Part shown: piece by piece, positions 1-11,705 of the stretch
Layout of the letters: the number at the start of each line of letters is the position of its first letter
Numbering within the stretch: position 1 is the first letter of the stretch
Origin: Parelaphostrongylus tenuis
Lineage: Eukaryota; Nematoda; Chromadorea; Rhabditida; Metastrongylidae
Reading direction: 5' to 3'
DNA length: 64,000 bases
NCBI GenBank assembly: GCA_019055375.1
Contig: JAHQIW010007090.1
Span: forward strand, 62,001-126,000
The notes under the pieces: generated by a model
Database searches by the model: none
What the model was told of the DNA's origin: nothing
What the model saw: the letters and a program-made list of their open reading frames with translations, nothing else
Translations under genes and position numbers: made by a program

Positions 1-687
1 TTCGACGATGTTGTGAAAGTCGAGTTCGAAAACATACTTTCATCTGGGTGGATCATCTTAAGAAAGTTTTAGGGAAGTATAACAATTACGACATAGGAGT
101 GCCTTCAAATCAATTGACATCACAAGACAGAGCCAATAAATCCTCTCTGGAGCGTCGTGGAGCGAGATCGAGCTAGTAGTCTCCTACCCGATGGTCGGCA
201 TCACAAACAACTCGGCACTACGGCCTGCTCGTTGAGCTCGGGCGACAGGCAGAAGTAGCACTGTAGGGCCAAGATGTTTTGCCTTTCCGGACCCTTGAGG
301 CAGTCATTTCGTCTTTCTCTCAGCCATATTTTTGCCTACTCGGTAGCAGTCAGTAATCACCCGTAATCGTAATCAATCTAGAGAGCACAAATCAAAAGAA
401 TTTCGTTCACATCTTACTTTGACGTTAAAATGAGTTAGGCAGAAAATAAGGTGGATCAATCTTATAGACGGGTTATTCCTGATAACCACGGGATACGTTG
501 AAAAATGGCTGAGAGAAAGGTAGCGCAAACCTGTCAGTAGTGGGATCGAAAACGTAGGGAGCTAACGGAGAGGGTAATCACTGATACGAGGCCCACGCGT
601 TTCAAGTCTTGCTCGCATCTCTACACTCTTGTGGGTATAACATAACTATTTCTCAGAACACAAAAATTGATTTTAATCGATATTTAG
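1..687. other. Non-coding flank, probably MFS intron or upstream region
   Basis: No exon with a conserved motif or a matching splice phase was found here. The first MFS exon downstream begins in phase 2, so at least one earlier exon must exist. It is either beyond the left edge or unrecognised in this stretch. Confidence 0.4.
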
Positions 688-3600
688 GGTCGACAACCGT
701 GCCGGTGTTATCGTTGGTGTTCTGATTTGTGTCACATTTCTTTTTTCCACATACTCATGGTGGTTCTATACCGAAAACATTCAAAGTGACGGTACAACAC
801 TTCACTTCATATACCAAGCTCGATCAAATTGCTTCAAATAAACAACTTCTCCACACATTTAGTTTAGTTTCAAGGCAAAAATTGTTTTTTCCGCACACAA
901 ATAGAAGTGTATCATGGTTTGCAAACAAATCAACTCTTCGGGTCGACAGGGACACTCCACTAGCCCCGCCTCGCCTCGTGCGGCAAGTAGCCCCTCGTGC
1001 TAAGTGATTAGTGGTGCTGCGCGCTGCAAGGCGGAGCTGACGGCGTGTCCCTGCACTTAAAAGGGTTAAGTGCATGCGCAAAGCATGGATATCAACCGAC
1101 ATTTTATTGAGCTCGTAAATCAATTTTTTCCATAGCTTAAATTCTTTCTGTTATCGTTCCGAACATCCGAAGATGAGTCGAATTCATCATTGAGATTTTC
1201 ACGTCGAATGAGAATTTGTAATTTTCTTCGTTTTCAGCTTGTCATTCATCGTGGTGCGGTACTACTCCACGTATACCTATACAACTCTATAGCGGTTCAT
1301 ATGTGATTGTATTTGGTATTGGATTTGCAATGTTGAACGTCCATCTGGCCTCGATGTATTCAGGAGTACGCATTTTTTGAAAAATTTATTGATTATGTAT
1401 AGTCGCCCCATTAACTTATTAAATGAACTCACCACTGTTAGATAGTAAGTTGACGTAACTATGCAAATACTATGATGAGGAGCTTTGACAAGACTCTAAT
1501 TACTGGGCAATATGAGTGAGTGTATGTAATCCTTCAAAAGCTTTAATCGCTGGCTAGCGCATATGTGGCTGTTTTTCGAGAAGACCCTTTTAGATCGTTG
1601 TCAAATTTAGTATAAAATAACGTTTACATCGTTAGTATAAAATAACGTTTTACATCGGTCGCTCAGTCCAACTAGTATTTTGCTAAAAGTACGAAAAACA
1701 CATAAACGTGTGGAGAAAATTTTTAGCAGTAGAGGCGGGCGTTAAATCTGTAATTTCTTCCAAAGTAGGGAAACAATTACCCGTTGAGTAGCATAAATCG
1801 CATTTTCATGTGACCCGCGGCATCTGCCCTGGCCCTCCCCTTGAATTTGCCAAGAAACACGTACACGCGTAAGTGAAATAGTCTTATTTTCTAGGTTTCA
1901 CTGAAAAGAAACGGTCTTTCCAGAAAATAAGAACAGCGTTGGAATTACCGAAACTTACGTTATCAAATGGCTACTGATAGCAAAAAAAAGAGCTGTGTCT
2001 TGCGAGATAAATGCATTTGTGAAAACAATTTTTCCTTTTCGCTGAAACTTTATGGAAGGGTTCTTTCGAAAACATCCACGTACCGCTCTAGCCAGAGATT
2101 TCAGCTTTCGAATGATTGCTAATAATCTTATGGAAAGTTCTTGTCTAGCGAATGGGGTCGAACATTCATTTGTCGCCGTATAATGGAAAAGTACAATGAA
2201 AAATGTAGATTTCCGGTGAACTATTCGTCATTCAAGCTTATGCTACTCTAGTATGTCTACTTGGGGTATTGATGGCTTACGTTGCGGTGATTGCGCCTTT
2301 TCCAAAGTCTTGAGGTAATTACATAACTCCACTCTTATACGTGTGCCAATAAGTTGTAGTGTGTACGAAGAATCTATGGTGTTCATGAACATCAATTCAT
2401 TTGCGAGAAGCTACTCATCGTCTTTTCCAGATGTAAGGCAAGCACCACGGATCTCCCTCCTTGAGGGATCCCGCCCGGTTCGTTGCGAGGGCACGTGGCG
2501 CGTCCTCAGGTAGTGGTTAGGGAAATAAACGCGAACCAAAAGCGACCATGTGCTTCCCAGAGACGCAGATGGATGCAGAAGATGAGCTCCCTGCTTCTGC
2601 AGCGCGACTTGAGAAAACTCTAGTCCTACGAGTCAAGTCGGCCAAAAGCCTGCAGTCAGGCGGATGGGAAGTACATGGGGGACAGTTAGGAGTCGCCTCC
2701 AACAAACAAACTCCTCCCGCTTCTCCGAGAGAATGGCAGGCTACTCATGAGTATCCAGCCCTCAAATTTGAAGCCTGACAAGCTATACGTTGGGTATCAA
2801 AATGCCAAAAACAGTAGCAAATATGGGCCTCATTCCCCTGACGTCGAAAGAGCCCTTGGTACAGCAGCCCTTGGTATGGCAGCGCCTAGTAGGACGAGCA
2901 CGGAGAAGCTGCTAAAATCTGAGGGCCAAACTAGGCTGCCGAGGTAGAAACGGACTAAAGTGGCAACCTGTACCTACAACGCAAAAAGCTTGCTCACGAA
3001 TCCGGTTATAGAAGATCTATTGATTCAAGCAAGAAGAGTAAGCTACGACGTCATTGGCCTGGCTGAAACGAGTAGACGTCATCCTTTTCACGCTGTTTAT
3101 GACACCGCAGAAAAACTGTTCCTTGAAACATTCGATGGCAGAGGTGTCGGCGGCGCTGGCGTCCTTGTTAGCTCGAATTTAACAACAAACATCAATTCAT
3201 TTGATCAACTAACAACCCGTTTCGGACGATTACGGTTGAAACGATGTGGTTCAATGCCGGCTTTGACTATCTTCATTGTTTACGCACCAACACCAGGTTA
3301 TGACGAAGACGATGTCGAAGGGTTCTTTATGGACGTCAAAAGTTCTTCAGAAAAGATCATACATTCTTTAAAGTCATTGTCGGAGATTTTAACGCGAAAA
3401 CAGACTCAGAAGAACGTCTGAAGAACGTCGCATTGGGATCCGCGAACTGAATGGAGTGAACAGGATGAGAGGCTATCTGAGTTTGTCACGACGACCCGAA
3501 CCATCCATGGTAACTCAGAATTCCAAAAGCCCCTCTCTCAGCGATGGACGTGGGAGTCTGCCAATAGAGAGTAACATAACGAGATAGACCACATTTTAGT

Positions 3601-6600
3601 AAATCAAAAGTTTTGCCTGATCGATTTCGCTGTTGTTTCTAAGTTCTACGCGGGATCAGACCATCGCCTCCTCCGTGCAACGTTTTGTTTTTGGCGAAAA
3701 GGAGACAAAGCCGTTAGATTCAAACAACGAAGTCCCAGAACTACTATGAACTGGGATGTATTCAAATCATTAATTATCTTCTGGGAATATACCGTTGTCG
3801 ACAACATCGACGAAGAATACACGTCAACGTGGATTCGCACGAACTACAGGCAACCGAAATTTTACATTCTATCTTGAGAAGCGCTGCAAAGAATCTTTAG
3901 GAAAAGACCTTGAAGAGAGACGAGTAACAGCTATGGCAGAAGTTCCAAAAGCTAAGAAGAGCATTCGCAAAGTTCAGCAAGGCTTCGCCAATTATAAGAC
4001 CAAGATAATTGCTCTCTGATGCCCTAACGGGACACTTACAGCTTCCAGAAGGGCTATGAATAAAATTATCCACCAATACTACTCGGATTTCCTCGCTAGT
4101 CACGTGCGTTGACCTCATATATTTCGAAAGAAGATGAACATGTCGTTCCACCAATTTCCCTTTCGCAATCCGACATGCTGTATCGTCAGTGAAGAACAGA
4201 GCAATACCCGGTCCAGACAGGAATAGACCAGAACACCTGAAGAACCTACCGCCAGATCTCGTCAACACCGTGTACAGCCATGCGAACAAGCAGGGTTTCG
4301 AAAAGGATACAGTACCATAGACCACATCCACACGGTTACAAGACTCATTGAAGTTTCCTACAGACAACCACCCTGTCTCACTTTCATCGATCTGAAGGAG
4401 GCCTTTGATTCAGTGGAAACAGAAGCGGTTGTAAAAGCTCTGGATAACCAGGGCATCCCTAATCGGTACATAATGATCCTTTGTGAGCTGTATAAAGGTT
4501 TCACGACCAAAATATCTCTGTTCTACAAGAATGTCACCATCAACGTAAGAAGAGGAGCTCGACAAGGCAATGCAAATAACACCAAGCATTAGCCAAGCGG
4601 AACGAATGTTGACCGGCTCCGACAACGCCTGTGGAAAGATTGGTCGTCAACTAAATCTAACGAAAACAACGTTCATGAGGAACAAATGGGTTTTGAATGC
4701 CTCAATCACGTTCAACGAAACGAAAATCTCCGATTGCTCCACTTACGTCTATTCCGGTCGTGAAACCCACATGATACGACCTAGCTCCGGAGTGGAGCAG
4801 TAGGAAACGAGCGGCTTGGGGAACTTTTAGGAGCATCGAAAATGTAGTGAAGAATGCAAAGAACATCCGACTTCGTTTCCACCTTTTCAACTCGACGATT
4901 ATCCCTGCCCTAACATATGTAGTAGAAACCTGGTCTCTACGTAAACAGAATGATAGATCACTTGGCGGTATTGAACGCGCAGTGGAAAGGTCGATGCTAG
5001 AAGTATCCCGTATCTTGCAGTTGAGAGAAACAAGCCGAAGTTCCGACCTTCGTCAACGATCAAAGATCAAAGATGCCGTTTTAGACGTCAAGATATCGAA
5101 AATAAGGTGGGCCGGACACGTGATGCGCTTCAGCAACAACCGATGGACGAGAGCCGTTACCGATTGGATTCCTTGGGAAAGCGCTCTGCAAGAAGACCAC
5201 CGGCCCGTTGGTCCGATTTCTTCACGAAAGGTATAGAAGAAAAATATGATGCTCAGCGAATCCCTAGAGCGAGGAGGACCCACTGGGCTACTCTTGCACG
5301 CGAAAGAGAAAGATGGAAGTGTTACTGGTACCCGCTCAAGTCACCCGACAATCAGCGGTACGACAGGTGATACGTGTGAAGGCAAGCTATGTTCTTTGCG
5401 CGTGATAACTTTTAAACCGGTCCCTCTCCTATGTCATCACGTCAAACTAAACGAAGGTCTCAGCAGATAGCAAGTTTAGAAAATCGTTCTGAGGTGGAGT
5501 GCCATATGGTTCGTTATGTTCAAGCCCTCTCCCTTCTTGCTCATTTCTGAATTTTTGATATTTATCCAAAGAGCTTCGAGGGTTTTTTTTTTTGGGAAAC
5601 GTTCAAATAAGCCTTTTCAAAGGTGGGTTCTTTTCGAGTTGTCGAATGTCAACAATTGAAAATGCGATGCGAAGGTGCACTGTCTCTCTTCTCATCCCTC
5701 CCATGCCAAAAAAGCACTTGTCCGAAACATGTACCCAACAGCTGTAAGTGTTTTCACGGGGAAGGAAAAAAGAATGGAGTTACCACACGTGACTCAACAT
5801 ATGCCCATCTCGAGCAGCTACGAAAGAACAGCCAACAATGTCAGGGCAAAAGAAAGAGGCGATCCTACAGCGAAAACAATATTATGCCAAATTTAGATGG
5901 TAAAATAGCTTTAGGACTGCTTTTCATGACAAGCATATCAAGCTGCGTTATTGATAGATGTTTGGAAACGGAGGAACTTTGTCGGAGTTGTAGAAATTCC
6001 ACACTATACACTACTTCGTCAAGTGGTTCGGGACCGCCTATATGATTTTCCATGTAAAACAAGGGACTGCGTGATATGTCCTAACTATGGAGGAAGATTG
6101 CACGAGTACGGCTATATACCTTACAAAAGAATGAAAGATGAAGCTCTTGGCGATAATCCTTGATTGAATCCTTGAGGGATGCGCCATTCACTTGTATTCA
6201 ATTTCTCGCAGTTGCCTACCGTTGTGTCGAGTCAGCGCTACCTATTCTCTCAAACAAGTCTGGTAGCAATACAACGGCCTCGAAAGGATGGAAGGCTTGG
6301 TGAGCTATGAGTGCCGAGATCGAACCATTGGCCGTGTATGCGACGCAGAGCGCCTTCAGCCATTGCGCCACATACGCTCCTATAATATATATTCCTTACA
6401 ATGCTTGCGCTGATGAAGACATAGACAAAACAGATGGAAATTCCACTTTATGTTCGCGTAGAAGAACACCTGAGCGCATAGGACATGCTTATTGGTGCCG
6501 ACTCTGAAATGGAAATTTAATCTTCTGGAGCACAAATCAGAAACATTAGCGCGAAAATTCTCCGGGACTTTTTGGATGGATCCACAATTGAACAAGAAAA

Positions 6601-8143
6601 GAGAGTGTCTAAACATGACAAACCATATGACACTTGATCTCAGAATGATTTTCTGTCTTGGAAATCAGCTGACACCACTGTTCGATCTAAAGTACAGATA
6701 TGGGGAACGAGTCAAGTATTATCTAGCGTAAAAAAACATAAGTAATTTTGCACTTGGAAAACACACTAAGTGGCTTCACCTCAGAAAAGTAACGTTTATG
6801 AACGCCCTAGATTTTTCATAGATAGTGCAGATAATTTGCATACCTATACAGTATCGTTATATGAATTCATTCAGGCTCTGAGGAAGGCGTAGTCGCCGAA
6901 AAGTTATCCATTAATTCTGGAGCAGACATCTCATTCTGTGAGTAAGGACAAGTTCGTTGGAATTTCTTGTTGATCGTCTGTTCGCCACTTCCTTCGCATC
7001 TGGACGTGTTTTGCCCACACCTACTAACAGGATTTCTTTGCCACGCCTATTTAGATTTAGTAAACATTCCATTCGTAATCAATTACGAGCAGGTGTGACA
7101 TGTGCAGACTGGTGATGATCTGATTTTATGAAGATGAACAGCTGCCATGTGTTGACTTAAAGCGACACGTTTAGACACACTTATAGATTTACTTGTTTTA
7201 AGTGGAAAAGGATAATCCTGCGAGACGGATCTGCCACTGAAGGATGGGCCAGGCATTGAACTCGATTCATGGCATCGCTGAGGTGACTAGAAGTATACCT
7301 GACCTATGGTTTTAGTGGCGGTGCGCTACCGATGTATCAAATTACTCATACTTTTTTGTGTTTCCATGTTTTTAATGTTGTTGTGTGTGTTTTCATACTC
7401 TTGAACAAGTCTGTTTGTAATTTGCCGAACCCGCAGAGTTGTGAGACTTGAGTGGGCCAGTGTCAAACCAAGAACCACATGTGCAGTTTTCGGCATCGCC
7501 AGCCACCGCGATTATCCTATCCAGTTATCACATAAGTACTAAGAAAGACATCTTCTGAGAAAGAGATATCAGAAAATAACGCATAATCTAGCTAAAGGAT
7601 TAGGGAGAAATTTTCGTTCATTCTTTTTTTTTCCTCAGTAAGATTTATGCTTCTATCTTATCGTCCTCAAGTCATTTTAATTGGGGAATACATGTGAGTA
7701 TCACATCATGATTACATGTCAGGTACTTGGACCACGTAGACAAGGTACTATGCATGGTATTAACACTTTGTTGGCCAGCTGTAGCCGCATAATGGGTCCA
7801 GTAGTAGTAACCGTAAGTTTTTGAGTTTTTTAGAGAAAAAAAACTGAATTTAAGCGCAGCAGAATCAGTTGGAAGGTGGGAAAAGTGAGTAAGACCTCAT
7901 GACTATTGGTGATGTGTAAGAAATCCAAAAGTCGGCGGATTATTCAGAAATCCTTATAACTTCTCTTTTAGTGATATGTTCGGTTATTGTGGTCCACGTG
8001 TCGTCTGGATATTTCAACTCGCTATATGGATGATACTTCTCATAGCTTGGCCATTTGTTACAGACGTCCTCGTGCCTTTTGAAATGCCAGTAATCAAACA
8101 GGTCAACACTGATGCGGGAGAAGGTGAAGCTAGTCAAAGATGA
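688..8143 (+). CDS. MFS transporter, C-terminal part (CLN7/MFSD8-like), four exons
   Basis: Exons are 688-785 (or -791), 1238-1365, 7723-7812 and 7972-8143 (TGA). The peptides read as the last membrane segments of a major facilitator protein. A hydrophobic helix follows VDNRAGVIVG. Next come SWCGTTPRIP and the helix YVIVFGIGFAMLNVHLASMY. Exon 3 carries the MFS signature VLGPRRQGTMHG and GPVVVT. The last exon has YGP-like FGYCGPRVVW, a final helix of about 20 residues and a short acidic tail. The order matches the lysosomal CLN7/MFSD8-like group and its nematode relatives; substrate is unknown. Splice phases agree except at the last junction. Exon 3 ends in phase 0, but the conserved frame of exon 4 starts one base after the AG (extra T at 7972). 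The second intron (1366-7722) holds a LINE and a Penelope relic. The N-terminal half is not in view. Confidence 0.82.
1366..2429. other. Intron segment with old dispersed repeat
   Basis: This is the 5' part of the long MFS intron. The segment about 1780-2120 resembles scattered, very diverged copies elsewhere (51300-51420, and 57170-57240 in the opposite sense). Shared phrases concern a GTGACCCGC/GCGGGTCACATG block and a 'ttcgagtgattcctaa'-like block. No coding exon is recognised. Confidence 0.35.
2430..5370 (+). mobile_element. Degenerate RTE-type non-LTR retrotransposon (LINE)
   Basis: Frame-broken pieces of one retrotransposon polyprotein run left to right. At 2960-3360 is an apurinic-type endonuclease with VIGLAETSRRHP and a VYAPTPGY stretch. 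After a frameshift near 3340 the reading continues through a GDFNAK-like motif to a C-terminal SDHR (about 3660). At 4290-4565 are reverse transcriptase pieces (QAGFRKG, LTFIDLKEAFDSVETEAV). The 3' part at 4840-5365 has RWAGHVMRF, RPPARWSDFFTK and HWATLARERERW. Against the usual order of this family, two internal deletions are apparent. One is near 4268 (start of the RT). The other is near 4566, directly after the RQG motif, and removes the segment expected to hold the catalytic FADD box. With several stops as well, the copy is dead. It lies sense to the MFS gene. Family assignment is from remembered nematode RTE proteins, not a search. Confidence 0.88.
5640..6740 (+). mobile_element. Penelope-like / GIY-YIG retroelement C-terminal relic
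   Basis: Broken frames give a C-terminal domain seen in Penelope-like retroelements of nematodes. At 5980-6090 it reads RDRLYDFPCKTRDCVICPN, where the family has a Cys-rich RLYD...C...C.VCP motif. At 6430-6640 it reads VEEHLSAHR, then an ARKFSGTFW and NKKRECLNMT block. These match the region around a GIY-YIG endonuclease and its tail. The GIY-YIG core itself is missing. It should lie between these pieces, where a SINE copy has been inserted (6133-6390). A hammerhead-like core follows at 6878. Such ribozymes are known from the LTR-like ends of Penelope-like elements, which supports the call. The copy is inactive. Confidence 0.65.
6133..6390 (-). repeat. SINE family 1 copy, nested in the Penelope relic
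   Basis: It begins with the family phrase 'gatgaagctcttggcgat' and ends with an antisense tRNA-like head. Read on the minus strand, the head shows a TGGCGCAATGG-type A box and a GGTTCGATCTC-type B box. The family is described at 13562. Confidence 0.7.
6878..6901 (+). ncRNA. Hammerhead-like core downstream of Penelope relic
   Basis: CTGAGGA is followed by A, a 4-bp stem GGCG/CGCC with loop TAGT, and then GAAA. This resembles the hammerhead core CUGANGA-stem II-GAAA. The extra A before stem II is off-consensus, and helices I and III are not clearly formed by the flanks. Treat it as a decayed ribozyme of the adjoining Penelope-like element. Confidence 0.4.
6905..7722. other. MFS intron, 3' part
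   Basis: No exon was found between the Penelope relic and the MFS exon at 7723. A few tRNA-like phrases occur near 7235-7320 but do not form a convincing element. Confidence 0.4.
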
Positions 8144-8329
8144 CAATCAGGAGGAATTTCGCCAGGATTAGTTGTCCATACTGTGGATTGAGAAATGAAT
8201 AGAACTACGAAGTGTTAGAACGATTATTATAAGCACTTTATAGAAAAAAGTCGTCTATGATTCTGCTAATACTTACAATTTCTTGTCTAACTGTACAAGC
8301 TACAAAAGTGGAAAACAATGAAATTGCAA

Positions 8330-8510
8330 AGGTGCGGAGATGAGTAAAAATCTAGACCTATTGTTTGCTCGAACGCGCACACAGCACCCTTTACCGGGAA
8401 GCTAACGTGTGATCCAGCACATCTGACCGAGCGGACGTCCCCGGTAAGGATAAAACGCGGGTTCGCTCCCCGCCTGAGGCTGTGTTTTTGCTCACCACTC
8501 AATTTTCTCT
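8330..8510 (+). repeat. tRNA-like short element (GCCTGAGGC type)
   Basis: It contains a T-arm (GCGGG-TTCGCTC-CCCGC) followed by CTGAGGC and the family tail 'tttttgctcaccactc'. Related copies are at 35720-35855, 40870-40965 and 42030-42125. Minus-strand ORFs over it are translations of the repeat. Confidence 0.6.
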
Positions 8511-10156
8511 ATCACCTACATTTTTACTTTATCGGTGCCAATAGCAATCACCTGCCAACGGGAGTAGATAGGTACTGCGCATACAGTCTGAATCCATTGT
8601 ATGGAGTGATTTTTCTATACATGGAGTTGTACTTTGTGGTTGAATTTACTTCTATTCGCAAAATATTCCATTATACTTCACATACCTCCATATCAAGGTG
8701 TCATGTTATAATGGTTGTTGCTGACTATTAGTTTTGGTAAATGTTGCATTGGAGTGAGCGGTTGTTTAATTTCAATAAATCTAAATACTTAGAATATGTT
8801 TTTTGTTGCGCTGAATGAAATGAGACTTCGTAAAACAGTTTTTGGAAGCGTTTTCCCTACCAAATCCTTTCCAACGGCGAATGCATCATAACATCAGAAT
8901 TGAAGACATCAAAATTAGAATCACTTTTTTATTAATTGTAGCGGAAAATGAGCGGAGCAATCAATGTCCCATAAAACTCTCATAGATAGAGCAGCCTACG
9001 CTGTAAAACAGTACTTAATAGTGATTTTAGTAATTTTTAGAAATCTTATTAATTTCGCAAATTTTTTTTGGTTTTTCTTCTATTCTCATTCTCGGATGAT
9101 AAAAGGAAGATCTCACAAAATATTTCACTACCGAAAAGTGCGCGTAGTAGTCTGTTCTTTTCCTCAAAAGTTAAACCGCTATGGAATTCAAAAGTATGTG
9201 GTACCTTCTGGTATATTGCAGTCTCTATAACAGTGATGATACAGTCCTTATCTTGAATCTAAGAGGTCATATGTTTAAAAAAATAGGGCAAGTACCTATG
9301 CTGAAGACTTGAGAACACCTTGAAAGTGTATCCGCGGAGCTCAGGAGAACAACGCTGGGCTAACGCCCAGTATGTCATTGAGGACAGAAGACAAGTAGTC
9401 CACGGCCCTCGGCTTAATCCAAACTAAGGTATCCTTTTGGATGGTGTCTGCTGAAATAAGAAAGCCAATTGAAAACAAAAGCGAATCTTATCGACAGGTG
9501 AGCGCGTTATTTAAGCAAAAAAGCAAACATTATATTGGGAAAACGCCATAAAGTTGCAGCCAGACTGCAGACTTTCATTTTTATAGAAAGAGGAAACACA
9601 CCGCATGGTTTGTGGCTTTTGTTTCACAGTGATGAAAAACGAAATTTACGGTTCTTCGAAGTTTACGACAAACGACGTAGGGCACTCTCATAGTGCTTAC
9701 GATAATTTTCGTGCTAGGACCTACAATAGTGTCATAGTGTAATGATAGTACACTTTTATGTCTGTCTCGGAAGAAAAACATTATTTACGAGTTGTTTAAT
9801 TGAGCCTCCAGTCGACAACGACTCCGCGCCACAAGCGTGGGTGTAGTTTAAACAGCGTGTCGTCACGGATCAGCTGACACAGCGCCTCTCTCTAGCTAAG
9901 CTCATGATATTTCGCCCACAGTCATGGCGATCCCATCTTATACAACGCCACGCACACTTTTTCATTTCCTAGGCATTTCGAAACGTCTTATCAAAACGCT
10001 GAAAGTGCAAGAGACCAGCTTATTTGAATCTGCAACTGGCCGTTATTTGTGTAATTTATTTTGAAATGATCTTGCTTATAAAGGAATTGTAGCGGGCTAA
10101 CTGCGATATATTCCTTCCGTTCCACATTTCAAGTTCCTTTTCCGATCCATAAGTTA
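8511..10156. other. Gene-free stretch with one half of a dispersed repeat pair
   Basis: The segment about 8990-9230 shares an order of motifs with 19890-20225: 'agtaattttta', a T-run, 'ccgaaaagtgcgcg', and 'attcaa..gtggtacct' at the end. It is an old interspersed repeat. Nothing else was recognised. Confidence 0.4.
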
Positions 10157-10159
10157 TTG

Positions 10160-10387
10160 TCAGCCAACAGCAATACGCGAGTAGTTTATAGTTTGATCCT
10201 GCTCACTAGGTTCAATAAACCTTCCATTCCTACGAGATCGGTTAGTACTAGACGTGTTTGAGGAAGTAACAGCACTGACTTCATAGATCATCGCTAAGCC
10301 ACCGATATAGATTGATATGCATTCAGTCAACTCTAACGATGTGAATGATTTCAAATGCACGGTGTTCTTCTCAGGAATTGAATTACA
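10160..10387 (-). CDS. Possible terminal exon, unrecognised
   Basis: On the minus strand a good acceptor (GCTTTCAG at 10395-10388) is followed by 75 codons without a stop, ending in TGA. The peptide starts CNSIPEKNTVHLKSF and contains a weakly hydrophobic stretch LTECISIYIGGLAMIYEV and a polar Ser/Thr/Asn-rich tail. No family is recognised and no partner exons were found. It may be a real last exon or chance. Confidence 0.25.
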   Translation of the reverse strand, partial: CNSIPEKNTVHLKSFTSLELTECISIYIGGLAMIYEVSAVTSSNTSSTNRSRRNGRFIEPSEQDQTINYSRIAVG

Positions 10388-10389
10388 CT

Positions 10390-11454
10390 GAAAGCTTTAA
10401 CCTCAAAAAGATAACGGAAATGTATTTAGTGTGTGAGATCTCGACAGCACGCAACTCGGACTAGGATTTCCGCAACCAAGTTCTCGGATGTGGGGGCTTT
10501 CAGAACTTTAAAACGTTGGGGACATTGTCTATAGTTCCAAAATCGACAAGAAAGTTTTCGAAATTCTAATTTCTATACTTGTAGAAAATCCCCGCAAAAC
10601 TTTTGTAACTGTCAACTTTCAAGCTATATTTCAATTTTTCTCACTGTTCATACGCATTTCAATTTCCAAAAACTCTAATTGTTTCTTCTAAAGAAATGAA
10701 CTTGCCGACTATGACTTGAGACAGCAATGATTTCCCAAGAATGAGGACGGAAGATTCAGACTAAATATGGCTGAATATTGTGCTGAAGGACCAATGTGGC
10801 TTTTGTTCTCAAACAATAGAATCTGAATACTAAGATCTTATCGGTGATATTAGAGGACATTTTTGCTAAGTATTTAGTCAAAGATCATCTTTTCAATGGA
10901 TTTCAACCCTATCCCTCAGCGAGAGATTGCATCGTATCAAATCTAAATAGTCTTGAAAAGATGAGCAATATAACACTTTAATTGCAAACAACAGTTGCTT
11001 TCTTTCTTACGTGAACCAAAGATCTCATACCTGTCTTTGTTCATTCTGAAAACCTAATTTTTGTGTCCCCTCTCCCTCCCTTTCTCTTTCGTTTCTTGTG
11101 TTCCCACTTCACCTAAATATTCTCATGCATTGCTTCTTATATCTTCCAATCTTCTTCATTTTTCTCAACCACTTAATCTATCAACAAGTTTGAATGTTGC
11201 TTATAACCAAACATCACTATCACTGCCATTAAGTCAACTATTTCTGAAAATGATGTGTCATTGCAACTATGAGTTTAATCCACATAATCGATTATATATA
11301 GAAAAAAATTAGATAACAGCACTGACTAGTTTACATTAGGTTCACGCTGAACTTTTAAATCACTCACATCAAGCAGCTACTCTCATTGAATATTTATTAA
11401 ACTAAAAAATTGCCGCCTATTATCTAAAATGGCGTGAATAGATTACTATTTTAG
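10390..11454. other. No gene recognised
   Basis: AT-rich sequence. A pyrimidine-rich tract at about 11065-11200 produces an S/L/F-rich ORF that is not protein-like. Confidence 0.4.
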
Positions 11455-11705
11455 AGATTCCCTGTAATAAACACCTGAATACAGGTTCGATTTGGGATCC
11501 CAAGCTCACTAGACTAGGAATAGAAATTCCTCGAGGCAGGCTAGTAGGAAAAAGACTTATCTGAGATAATAGTAACATTGGCCTTAATACTCTGCTAGGC
11601 CACCGCGAGTCATTTGTATAGGTCAGATGTGTATCTAGCGACCTTTGAAGAATGTCATGCAAAATCGATTGGATGATGCTTATCTCAGGAATTGGTCAAC
11701 GTCGA
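11455..11705 (+). repeat. SINE family 1 copy, inverted relative to most others
   Basis: It reads on the plus strand from a B-box-like GGTTCGATTTGGG (about 11484). It ends with 'ctcaggaattggtcaacgt', the reverse complement of the family's opening phrase. The conserved middle phrase 'gccaccgcgagtcat' is also present. Confidence 0.65.

Noticed and set aside
2228..2312. Hydrophobic 30-residue plus frame (LVCLLGVLMAYVAVIA) as an extra MFS helix
   Set aside because: It ends in a stop before any donor and is not needed, since the flanking MFS exons already join in phase.
7940..8146. Minus ORF with a plausible-looking hydrophilic peptide
   Set aside because: It is the reverse strand of the last MFS exon, whose plus frame has a clear transmembrane helix and conserved FGYCGPR-like motif.
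8287..8502. Minus ORF beginning SGEQKHSLRRGANPRFILTG
   Set aside because: The same peptide pattern appears at 35635-35877; both are antisense translations of the tRNA-like repeat.
11061..11312. 83-codon plus ORF rich in Ser/Leu/Phe
   Set aside because: Arises from a pyrimidine-rich stretch, with no motif.
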